Shown in pieces: positions 1 through 4,501 of a stretch of 8,288 nucleotides of DNA. The translations under genes and the position numbers were made by a program. Under the pieces are notes generated by a model. It searched no databases and was not told where the DNA came from. It saw only the letters and a list, made by a program, of their open reading frames with translations. Positions within the stretch are counted from its first letter, which is position 1; each line of letters starts with the position of its first letter. This DNA is from Paracoccaceae bacterium (GTDB lineage Bacteria; Pseudomonadota; Alphaproteobacteria; Rhodobacterales; Rhodobacteraceae), in assembly GCA_003551745.1 (NCBI GenBank), contig PUNI01000517.1, positions 1 through 8,288 on the forward strand. The letters are read 5' to 3'.

Positions 1-14
1 AAGAGTGAGGGTCG

Positions 15-118
15 CCCTGAAACGGCCCACAGAATGGGGGTATATGCGAGAGTTTTCAGGTCTCCCCATACCAAACCACCTGGAAACGTAGAATCGCATC
101 TGTGGGCCTCTCAGGGGC
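15..118 (+). ncRNA. Candidate structured RNA or leader with a pseudoknot
   Basis: The segment folds into one long interrupted hairpin. 15-20 pairs with 111-116, 24-32 with 100-108 (nine perfect pairs), 44-49 with 94-99, and 52-61 with 78-87 (ten pairs, one G-U). The 16-nt terminal loop (62-77) contains CCCCAT (64-69), which is complementary to ATGGGG (34-39) in the bulge between the second and third helices, giving a possible pseudoknot. This is read directly from the sequence. I do not recognise the pattern as a known riboswitch or ribozyme. It ends about 30 nt before the GTG of the small gene at 147, so a cis-regulatory leader is possible. A DNA-level role (attachment or transposition hairpin) or a minus-strand RNA cannot be excluded. 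Its promoter would lie outside the window. Confidence 0.5.
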
Positions 119-146
119 ACTTACATGCATCCGGGGGGTGTAATGT

Positions 147-290
147 GTGGCCGAGGTGGATAATAACGATCTGGTGTCATTGAAGGGGCAGATCCGGGAG
201 GCACGACGCAAGGTGAAGGTGAACCCGGACTATGCTATCCAAGTTTTGCGGTGGGCTGAAAAACTTTTGGTAAAATATGGGCCAGCATAG
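147..290 (+). CDS. Small hypothetical protein, 47 aa
   Basis: A GTG-started reading frame of 47 codons ending in TAG, preceded by a run of six G (133-138) at suitable spacing for a ribosome binding site. The product is a charged, probably helical peptide beginning MAEVDNNDLVSLKGQ and ending AEKLLVKYGPA. It has no Cys motif, signal peptide or membrane segment. An in-frame TAA lies just upstream at 141-143, so the frame cannot extend further. I do not recognise a family. Support is the ribosome binding site and protein-like composition only. The frame follows the structured segment at 15-118, which could control it. Confidence 0.5.
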   Translation: MAEVDNNDLVSLKGQIREARRKVKVNPDYAIQVLRWAEKLLVKYGPA

Positions 291-297
291 GAAAGTA

Positions 298-326
298 TTG
301 ACAGGAGAAAGGTTTTGCTATATACT
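298..326 (+). promoter_or_regulatory. Consensus vegetative promoter, rightward
   Basis: TTGACA (298-303), a 17-nt spacer, then TATACT (321-326): near-perfect sigma-A elements. Transcription would start near 333. No gene with a ribosome binding site follows before the hairpins at 411-449 and 529-576, so the product may be a short non-coding RNA. Confidence 0.65.
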
Positions 327-410
327 TAAAATATCCTGCTTTCAACTTGCTCCACTTTATTCCCCCGTCTCATGATAAAGTTGTGCGCACAGCCTGAGTA
401 GAAGATGAGC

Positions 411-449
411 CGTGCGCATAACCAGTCATGCGGGCGGGGATTATTTTTT
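411..449 (+). terminator. Possible weak intrinsic terminator
   Basis: Arms 411-419 and 428-436 pair over nine positions with one G-G mismatch and one G-U, around an 8-nt loop. GGGA and then a T-rich tract (441-449) follow. The mismatch and the gap before the T tract make it a weak candidate. It would end an RNA of about 115 nt from the promoter at 298. Confidence 0.3.
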
Positions 450-493
450 CTGTCCAGCGGTTTTGCTTTTTGACTGTACAAGCTCGGATTATG

Positions 494-502
494 TGGTATA
501 AT
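494..502 (+). promoter_or_regulatory. Extended -10 promoter
   Basis: TGGTATAAT, a perfect extended -10 element. The best -35-like sequence, TTGACT at 470-475, is 21 nt away, which is too far, so activity would depend on the TG extension. A start near 509 leads straight into the strong hairpin at 529-567. Confidence 0.4.
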
Positions 503-515
503 GTACCTACAATCG

Positions 516-576
516 AAACAGGACCCCGGACCCCCGGGAGCAGCCGGGCTGACTGCTCCCGGGGGTCCCCTGTTTT
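516..576. terminator. Strong terminator hairpin, probably bidirectional
   Basis: A perfect 15-bp stem (529-543 with 553-567) with a 9-nt loop sits inside outer arms AAACAGG (516-522) and CCTGTTT (569-575). On the plus strand it is followed by TGTTTTATTT. On the minus strand the exit sequence also has TTT but a weaker tract. The recombinase stop codon (575-577) lies on its edge, so it most likely ends recombinase transcription and blocks rightward read-through into that gene's antisense strand. Confidence 0.75.
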
Positions 577-1153
577 ATTTGCGGAACCCCTTCATCGCCC
601 CTTCCAGTTCTTCATCGACAATATGCGTGTAGATCATCGTCGTTGAGAGATCGGCGTGCCCCAGGGCCTTTTGTACCAGTCGGATATTCTTCGTCTCCCG
701 ATAAAGGTCCGTGGCGAAGGTGTGCCGCAGGGTATGGGGGCTGATGTTCTTCTCGATCCCGGCCTTCTTGGCCAGCCGGTCCACCATCTGGCGCAGGTAT
801 CGCCCCTGTAGGGGATCTCCCTTCAGCGTGGTGAAAACGTGTTCGCAATCGCCCCGCACGTCTTCGACCTGCCGCTCCCTCCACGCCTGCAACATCTCCA
901 GGTTCTCCTCCCCCAACCACAGCGTTCGATCTTTCGCCCCCTTCCCCTCCCTTACGATCAGTTTCCCGCTCATAAGATCGATGTGTCGCCACTTGAGGTT
1001 GATCGTTTCGGCTGACCGGAGCCCGGTATCCAGCATAATCTTGAGCATTACCTTGTTCCGGTGTCCGGTCGGGTAGCGAGGGTTCGGCTGGTTCAGCAGG
1101 GCCTCCTGCTCCTCTACAGTCAACACCTCTGGAATTTTTCTTCCCCTGGCCAT
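575..1153 (-). CDS. Short tyrosine recombinase / integrase, catalytic domain only
   Basis: A 192-residue site-specific recombinase that cuts and rejoins DNA through a tyrosine. All expected active-site residues are visible: R46 (in TGLRSAE), K71 (in EGKGAKDR), H140 and R143 (HTLRHTFA), H166 (LGHADLSTT) and nucleophile Y175 (MIYTH). Full-length phage integrases have about 300-400 residues, with an N-terminal core-binding domain and often an arm-binding domain. Here only about 10 residues precede the catalytic fold. The gene does not look truncated, because a G-rich ribosome binding site and a consensus promoter lie directly upstream. Short enzymes of this kind include FimB/FimE-type invertases, so integration, inversion or dimer resolution are all possible. 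It points away from the replication genes and ends at the 516-576 hairpin. Confidence 0.93.
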   Translation of the reverse strand: MARGRKIPEVLTVEEQEALLNQPNPRYPTGHRNKVMLKIMLDTGLRSAETINLKWRHIDLMSGKLIVREGKGAKDRTLWLGEENLEMLQAWRERQVEDVRGDCEHVFTTLKGDPLQGRYLRQMVDRLAKKAGIEKNISPHTLRHTFATDLYRETKNIRLVQKALGHADLSTTMIYTHIVDEELEGAMKGFRK

Positions 1154-1199
1154 CTTTCTCCCCCCTTGTGTTTTAGTTCCACTTGTTCCTATGTGTGGA

Positions 1200-1229
1200 A
1201 TTATATCACACGGGGGATCGACCTGTCAA
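1200..1229 (-). promoter_or_regulatory. Promoter of the recombinase gene, with overlapping dyad
   Basis: On the minus strand TTGACA (1229-1224) and TATAAT (1205-1200) are separated by 18 nt, and TG precedes the -10 in extended -10 position. Transcription would begin near 1193, about 40 nt before the ATG at 1153. The -10 is flanked by GTGTG (1193-1197) and CACAC (1207-1211) in dyad arrangement, a possible operator. Confidence 0.75.
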
Positions 1230-1250
1230 GGGAAAACGGTGGTATATAGC

Positions 1251-1280
1251 AAAAAAATATGATGCACCGACAGGCGCATC
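1251..1280 (-). terminator. Intrinsic terminator, leftward
   Basis: Read on the minus strand, GATGCGCC and GGTGCATC form an 8-bp stem (one G-U) with the 4-nt loop TGTC. ATA and seven T follow (plus-strand A tract 1251-1257). It lies between the rep leader and the recombinase promoter. It would stop leftward RNA before the recombinase gene and supplies the 3' end for the candidate antisense RNA. Confidence 0.65.
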
Positions 1281-1304
1281 CCTTTAGCATAATTCGGCGA
1301 TCTA

Positions 1305-1313
1305 TGCTATACT
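1305..1313 (+). promoter_or_regulatory. Extended -10 promoter for the replication genes
   Basis: TGCTATACT is an extended -10 element. The nearest -35-like sequence, TTTAGC (1283-1288), is poor and 19 nt away. Transcription from about 1320 would give a leader of nearly 200 nt before the rep start at 1517. Confidence 0.45.
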
Positions 1314-1346
1314 TGGAAGCACAACAAACAAAATAAAGAGCGGCCC

Positions 1347-1444
1347 CCCATTACCCCGAAAGTGATGGGACCGCCCCGCGAGCAAGGTATGATATACGCC
1401 CCATGCAATGGCTCTTAATCCATGCGATGGTGCCGCGTATCATA
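1347..1444 (+). repeat. Inverted and direct repeats in the rep leader
   Basis: Three elements are visible. A hairpin is formed by CCCATTAC (1347-1354) and GTGATGGG (1362-1369). An imperfect inverted repeat is formed by TATGATATACGC (1388-1399) and GCGTATCATA (1435-1444). Inside the latter, two near-identical 11-mers, CCATGCAATGG (1401-1411) and CCATGCGATGG (1420-1430), are each self-complementary at their ends. In RNA these give stem-loops shared by the leader and the antisense RNA. In DNA they could be protein-binding sites. Confidence 0.6.
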
Positions 1445-1457
1445 ACCCCACAAACTT

Positions 1458-1486
1458 ATATTACCACACTTCGCGGGCGGTGGCAA
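1458..1486 (-). promoter_or_regulatory. Leftward promoter inside the rep leader
   Basis: Minus-strand TTGCCA (1486-1481; five of six consensus bases), a 17-nt spacer and TAATAT (1463-1458; four of six), with TG in extended -10 position. Start expected near 1451. No leftward gene follows, only the terminator at 1251-1280, so the product would be a non-coding antisense RNA. Confidence 0.5.
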
Positions 1487-1516
1487 GGGGCCAAACGAAA
1501 AAAAGGGGGAAATAGT

Positions 1517-2347
1517 ATGTCTATCCTCAGAGTGAACCACAAGGCCCGCTACACGGTAACGGACAACACCTACAAGCAGAACCCCGAGCTGTCGTTTAAG
1601 GCCAAGGGACTATTAACCTACCTACTATCCCTGCCGGATTCCTGGACCCCGAGGGTGTCCCAGCTTGCGACCGTTGGCCCGGATGGTGAGCACGCCGTGA
1701 GGAGTGCCCTGCGGGAGCTTGAGGAGCAGGGGTACATACATCGTCACCAACCCAAATGCGAGGACGGGACGTTCGGCGAGTCTGAGGTTATCGTTTACGA
1801 GCACCCGGAGCTTAACCCGCATTACCGCCCACCGGAAGAACCGCATACGGAAAACCCCGAACCGGTTCAGGAGGCGATAGAGGAGGAACCTCCCGCCATC
1901 TCGCCAACCCGACCGCATGGTGAAAATCGCAGGCTAACAAGTACGTATAAAACAAGCACGATAGAAAACAACAACAACCCACCCCCTCCCAAAGAATCTG
2001 TTGTTGTCGAGCTAGCTGATCAATTCAAAACCCTAACCGGGGAGGAGGATGTGCCCTTTGTCGCGAAGATGCTCCAACAACACACGCCGGAGGCCATCCG
2101 CAAGCAACTGGATGTGATGGAAGGGTACATGGAAACCCGGGAGGTGGACAACCCCCAGGGGTTCCTGCGGTCTGGGCTGTCCGAGGGGTGGGACCTGCCC
2201 CGCAAGACGCGGCCGAGATCGCGAAGTGCGGGCATACGACAATCTGCGGCGGTGGAGGAGTGCCTCGCATGGAGGGAAGAGGCTGGAGCCAGTCAGGATG
2301 TGATGCTTGAACACCTGGAGGCCATGCGGAGGGTGGTGGATCGATGA
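1517..2347 (+). CDS. Phage/plasmid replication initiator, winged-helix
   Basis: A 276-residue protein of the kind that binds an origin and recruits the host replisome. Residues 26-78 (beginning LSFKAKGLLTYLLSLPDSW, ending near LEEQGYI) match the N-terminal winged helix of many Firmicute phage and plasmid replication proteins. A Pro/Glu-rich and then Asn/Pro-rich linker spans about 98-160. A helical C-terminal part (163-228) contains NPQGFLRSGLSEGW, typical of initiator C-termini. I chose ATG 1517 because GGGGGA precedes it and the family motif begins soon after. The frame is open up to an ATG at 1403, but that lacks a ribosome binding site. The last codons overlap the next gene by ATGA. The long leader and facing antisense RNA suggest dosage control. 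Confidence 0.85.
   Translation: MSILRVNHKARYTVTDNTYKQNPELSFKAKGLLTYLLSLPDSWTPRVSQLATVGPDGEHAVRSALRELEEQGYIHRHQPKCEDGTFGESEVIVYEHPELNPHYRPPEEPHTENPEPVQEAIEEEPPAISPTRPHGENRRLTSTYKTSTIENNNNPPPPKESVVVELADQFKTLTGEEDVPFVAKMLQQHTPEAIRKQLDVMEGYMETREVDNPQGFLRSGLSEGWDLPRKTRPRSRSAGIRQSAAVEECLAWREEAGASQDVMLEHLEAMRRVVDR
1935..2035. other. AT-rich patch inside rep, possible origin region
   Basis: The linker-coding part of rep is locally AT-rich and low in complexity, with ACAACAAC repeats (1968-1978) complementary to GTTGTTGT (2000-2007). In lambdoid and some Firmicute phages the origin lies inside the initiator gene. No clear iteron series is visible, so this is only a candidate. Confidence 0.2.
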
Positions 2348-2784
2348 AGACTGTGGCTGAGGTCGCGGAGGATCTGGGTGTTTCGAAGATGGCGGTGTAT
2401 CGGCGCATCAATACAACCCTGGAGCAGGAGATGGAACCCCACGTCGTGAAAATGGAGGGGGCCACGCACATTCTCCCCGAGGGGGTCGCGGTACTGCGCA
2501 AGGACCTTGATTCGGGCAGGGACAAACATCCAGAAGAGGAGGAAGCCGGCGAGGTGTCTCCCGAAACTGAAACGGTTCAGGAGCGTCTCAACCGGCTTGA
2601 AGAGGAGTACATCAACACCTTGAAGGAGGAGTTGCGAAGGAAAAACGAGCAGCTGGAAAAAAAGGATGACCTGCTGCAAAACTTTCAGGTTATCTTACGG
2701 CAAAACCAGGAGCGGATGCAGGCCCTAGAGGGGGAGAGGCGAGGCCGCTCGTTTTGGGATAGACTATTCTGGTGGCGACGGTAG
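2344..2784 (+). CDS. Replication-associated helix-turn-helix / coiled-coil protein (DUF536-like)
   Basis: A 146-residue protein. Residues 3-23 form a helix-turn-helix (VAEVAEDLGVSKMAVYRRI), followed by an acidic stretch and a long predicted coiled coil at 75-130 rich in E, K, L and Q. It ends in an aromatic-basic tail, SFWDRLFWWRR (136-146). This order resembles the small DUF536-type proteins found directly downstream of initiator genes in Firmicute plasmids, where they act as replication or partition accessories; the family assignment is from memory of the architecture. Its ATG overlaps the rep stop codon (ATGA), implying translational coupling. The HTH probably binds DNA near the origin while the coiled coil oligomerises. 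A plain transcription regulator is the alternative. Confidence 0.7.
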   Translation: MKTVAEVAEDLGVSKMAVYRRINTTLEQEMEPHVVKMEGATHILPEGVAVLRKDLDSGRDKHPEEEEAGEVSPETETVQERLNRLEEEYINTLKEELRRKNEQLEKKDDLLQNFQVILRQNQERMQALEGERRGRSFWDRLFWWRR

Positions 2785-2833
2785 GCGTGTATCGAAAATT
2801 GTTCCTCTTTCCGGGTCAGGAGCCGACAATATT

Positions 2834-3019
2834 CTACAAGTTGCGACAGTTTTTGTCGCGGGTAGCCCTGTGGGCGGTACGCTTGGTCTGTCTGTCGTTT
2901 GGCGGGGACGCATCCTTCCTTATCGTTGTGCGCCCCCTTTGATCAACAAGGTATACACTGTTGTCGTCCTCAAACGACAGCAGGATATAGAGGAAGTTCT
3001 TGAGGGCTGCCATGCGCAA
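2834..3019 (-). CDS. Small hypothetical protein downstream of the repressor
   Basis: A 61-codon minus-strand frame. Six G precede a TTG at 3019 with 6-nt spacing; ATG 3013, two codons later, is the alternative start. The N-terminal half (ALKNFLYILLSFEDDNSVYL) looks like a folded protein and the C-terminal half is basic and polar. It follows the repressor stop codon by 24 nt and could be its operon partner. I do not recognise the family. It ends 50 nt from the convergent end of the replication-associated gene. The GC-rich composition leaves room for a chance frame. Confidence 0.4.
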   Translation of the reverse strand: MRMAALKNFLYILLSFEDDNSVYLVDQRGRTTIRKDASPPNDRQTKRTAHRATRDKNCRNL

Positions 3020-3043
3020 TGGCCACCCCCTTTCGTATCTGCT

Positions 3044-3472
3044 TTATGTGGTTTTTGTTGTTTCTTTCCCGTTGCCCTCGCGACGTTTGGAGAGACGTTC
3101 GATGGCAGAGGTCAGCTCCTCTATCGCCTCCTTGTCCCATCCCTTCGCCTTGGCAATTAGTCCTACCTCTAGGTATTTTAGATTATGTTCACAGACCATC
3201 TCCTGTATTTCGGGTGGAAGTTTTTCGTACCATTCAGGGTTGTTCCGAGCCGAACTGCGACCCAGGAGATAGTCTATGGAGACATTGAAGGTTTGCGCCA
3301 GGGTAAGGACCTTTGACATCTTTGGAAACATCATCCCCCCTTCGTACTTCGCGATGGTTGAAGAGTCAACATCTAAAACCTTCGCCAGGTTTTCCTGGCT
3401 AAAGCCCTGCTCATTGCGCAGGGCCTTCAGTCGTGATGAAAACCTCTTCGCCTGCTCCTCTTCCCCCTTCAC
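3044..3472 (-). CDS. CI-like repressor, XRE family
   Basis: A 142-residue DNA-binding protein. Residues 11-70 form a five-helix XRE domain; GFSQENLAKVLDVDSSTIAKYE holds the helix-turn-helix, and NVSIDYLLGR is the typical end of the domain. The C-terminal half is helical (PPEIQEMVCEHNLKYLEV, then EAIEELTSAIERL) and shows no LexA-type self-cleavage peptidase, so induction would need another mechanism. I chose GTG 3472 because a GGGGGGGGAG ribosome binding site sits 5 nt upstream. An in-frame ATG at 3535 lacks one and would add a poorly conserved-looking tail. It is transcribed away from the Cro-like gene across the shared control region at 3550-3670, as expected for an immunity repressor. Confidence 0.88.
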   Translation of the reverse strand: MKGEEEQAKRFSSRLKALRNEQGFSQENLAKVLDVDSSTIAKYEGGMMFPKMSKVLTLAQTFNVSIDYLLGRSSARNNPEWYEKLPPEIQEMVCEHNLKYLEVGLIAKAKGWDKEAIEELTSAIERLSKRREGNGKETTKTT

Positions 3473-3564
3473 AACAACTCCCCCCCCCTTTAAGCCTTTA
3501 GGCCCAGGCTGTTGTAGCCCCTCATACCCATACATTGCAAGCTATTACATGAACTGTTAGACCT

Positions 3565-3593
3565 ATTATACCAGGCTTGACTTTAAATCACAA
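3565..3593 (-). promoter_or_regulatory. Promoter of the CI-like repressor
   Basis: On the minus strand TTGTGA (3593-3588), a 17-nt spacer and TATAAT (3570-3565) with TG in extended -10 position. Transcription would begin near 3558, about 85 nt before GTG 3472. Confidence 0.65.
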
Positions 3594-3627
3594 GGGAAAA
3601 ATTATGCCATGAAATCACAAAAATCCC

Positions 3628-3656
3628 TTGACGTATTCGTTGAGCGGGAGTATAAT
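3628..3656 (+). promoter_or_regulatory. Early rightward promoter
   Basis: TTGACG (3628-3633), 17 nt, and a perfect TATAAT (3651-3656). A second TATAAT lies at 3662-3667. This should drive the operon starting with the Cro-like gene at 3697. Confidence 0.75.
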
Positions 3657-3696
3657 AGGTATATAATGACTCTAACTCATGCTGGGGGTGCAACAT

Positions 3697-3948
3697 ATGA
3701 GTCAAGGTAGGGGCTCGCCGGGGAAAGCCTTCGACGAAAAACGACTTACACGTCTGCGCGAGGCGAAGGGCTTATCGCAAAAAAACCTCGCCGAACTACT
3801 AGGGGTTGACCATAGTGCCATAGCACACTACGAGCGAGGGGCGATACGTCCTGGGAACGATGTTCGCAGGCGCATGGTGGAGGTGTTTGGCCGTGAGGAG
3901 ACCATCGAGCTATTCTTCCCCCGGCAGAATGGGAAGGGGGAGGAGTAG
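3697..3948 (+). CDS. Cro-like XRE-family regulator
   Basis: An 83-residue protein with an XRE helix-turn-helix at about 15-70 (RLREAKGLSQKNLAELLGV, then SAIAHYERG). It has no further domain, a size typical of Cro-type or early-operon regulators. ATG 3697 is preceded by GGGGGTG at good spacing; the ATG at 3679 in the same frame has no ribosome binding site. It is the first gene of the rightward operon and faces the CI-like gene, so it probably competes for the symmetric operator region. Its recognition helix differs from that of the repressor (HSAIAHYERG against SSTIAKYEGG) but both keep the same spacing, consistent with overlapping targets. Confidence 0.85.
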   Translation: MSQGRGSPGKAFDEKRLTRLREAKGLSQKNLAELLGVDHSAIAHYERGAIRPGNDVRRRMVEVFGREETIELFFPRQNGKGEE

Positions 3949-4041
3949 ATGGCCATTACGCTGATAACCCGGGGGGTGCAGGTAGCTCTCTGGGCAGGCA
4001 TCATTTCTATCCTATGGGCGGCACACCGGGAGGGGAGGTAG
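3949..4041 (+). CDS. 30-residue putative membrane peptide
   Basis: ATG 3949 follows the Cro-like gene's TAG directly (TAGATG), and a GGGGGAGGAG ribosome binding site sits at the end of that gene. The peptide is almost entirely one hydrophobic helix: residues 4-25 contain VQVALWAGIISILWAA, and the tail HREGR is basic. That composition suggests a single-pass inner-membrane peptide. Small membrane peptides in phage early operons can act in superinfection exclusion or host-membrane interference, but nothing here shows the role. Translational coupling to the upstream gene is likely. I recognise no homologue. Confidence 0.55.
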   Translation: MAITLITRGVQVALWAGIISILWAAHREGR

Positions 4042-4046
4042 GAACG

Positions 4047-4235
4047 ATGGGACGCAGGGCGCAGATAGACTACGCAACGGGCGAGAGGACCTGTATGGAG
4101 TGTGGGCGGTGGTTCGTCCCGGAGAAAAGCCGCATCCTGTGCGAGAGGTGCCAGCTGGACATCGCCGCACAGATTGAGGAGAGGGGGGATGGTCGTGGTG
4201 GGCGATCTGTTAGGCCGGGAACGACGTCTGCTTGA
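4047..4235 (+). CDS. Small zinc-ribbon protein
   Basis: A 62-residue protein with four cysteines in a CxxC-x12-CxxC pattern (C16, C19, C32, C35) around CMECGRWF and CERCQLD, which should bind one zinc ion. The C-terminus is Gly/Arg-rich. ATG 4047 follows GGGAGGGGAGG; an upstream in-frame ATG at 4014 lies within the membrane-peptide gene. The 3' end overlaps the next gene by 47 nt. Function is unknown; phage zinc ribbons of this size often bind DNA, RNA or a host polymerase subunit. Confidence 0.65.
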   Translation: MGRRAQIDYATGERTCMECGRWFVPEKSRILCERCQLDIAAQIEERGDGRGGRSVRPGTTSA

Positions 4236-4494
4236 CAGGTTGCTCCAGGATCTGGAGTCGGACATCGAGTGGCTCCGGGGGGAACAAGAAAAGCTCGACA
4301 CCCCAAGAACACACCAGCATGATTGGGGAGATGACCTCGCGTATGGGGTTGTGGCCCGCATCCTGGAGAAACGGGTTAAGCGGTGCAAGGACAAGCTCAA
4401 GGAGATAAGGGCCGTATGGGATGGCTGGGGCGGACCACCGAGCCCCTACCTTCCGCAGAAGGATAATTGCCAAAATCTTTATGAGAAGGAGTGA
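4189..4494 (+). CDS. Small helical hypothetical protein, 101 aa
   Basis: ATG 4189 follows GAGGAGAGG. The first 45 residues are strongly helical and charged (LLGRERRLLDRLLQDLESD), as is the region around 60-85 (VARILEKRVKRCKDKLKEI), suggesting a coiled coil or helical bundle. It overlaps the end of the zinc-ribbon gene in another frame and stops 7 nt before the YqaJ start. Its tail runs over the YqaJ ribosome binding site, so the two are probably coupled. I do not recognise the family. Confidence 0.6.
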   Translation: MVVVGDLLGRERRLLDRLLQDLESDIEWLRGEQEKLDTPRTHQHDWGDDLAYGVVARILEKRVKRCKDKLKEIRAVWDGWGGPPSPYLPQKDNCQNLYEKE

Positions 4495-4501
4495 GTGCTC
4501 T

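Larger units (their letters stand above)
327..515. other. Non-coding interval with repeats
   Basis: I see no supported gene here. The interval holds the perfect 10-bp palindrome TGTGCGCACA (382-391), a partial repeat of it, CGTGCGCAT (411-419), a weak terminator-like hairpin, and an extended -10 promoter. Being next to a tyrosine recombinase gene, it is a plausible place for recombination or arm-type binding sites, but no duplicated att core can be identified inside this window. Confidence 0.4.
1251..1451 (-). ncRNA. Candidate antisense RNA against the replication initiator leader
   Basis: A minus-strand promoter (TTGCCA, 17 nt, TAATAT with a TG extension, at 1486-1458) would start RNA near 1451. 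A leftward intrinsic terminator sits at 1251-1280. The resulting RNA of about 200 nt would be complementary to the first 130 or so nt of the rep leader, which starts near 1320, and would include the inverted repeats at 1347-1369 and 1388-1444. Antisense RNAs placed this way control replication initiator synthesis in many plasmids. The arrangement of elements is seen in the sequence; expression and function are inferred. Confidence 0.5.
3562..3659. repeat. Symmetric operator/promoter region between divergent regulators
   Basis: CCTATTATAC (3562-3571) is the exact reverse complement of GTATAATAGG (3650-3659), and CAAGGGA (3591-3597) of TCCCTTG (3624-3630). Both pairs centre on 3610.5, as do the two -35 elements. 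A direct repeat AAATCACAA occurs at 3585-3593 and 3612-3620. These are likely operator sites for the two regulators encoded on either side. Confidence 0.6.

Noticed and set aside
405..473. 22-codon frame starting ATG 405 after the promoter at 298
   Set aside because: No convincing Shine-Dalgarno sequence and an Arg/Gly/Phe-rich product with no recognisable features.
428..646. 72-codon plus-strand frame across the recombinase end
   Set aside because: No ribosome binding site; it runs through the strong terminator hairpin and into the antisense of the recombinase gene.
1403..1516. In-frame upstream extension of rep to ATG 1403
   Set aside because: No ribosome binding site before it; the family N-terminus and a G-rich site fit ATG 1517. 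The extension falls in the structured leader.
2843..2859. Hairpin GCGACA / TGTCGC as a terminator
   Set aside because: Short stem and no T tract on either strand; it lies inside the small minus-strand frame.
3044..3535. Longer repressor starting at ATG 3535
   Set aside because: No ribosome binding site; the extra 21 residues are Gly/Pro-rich and GTG 3472 has a strong site at correct spacing.
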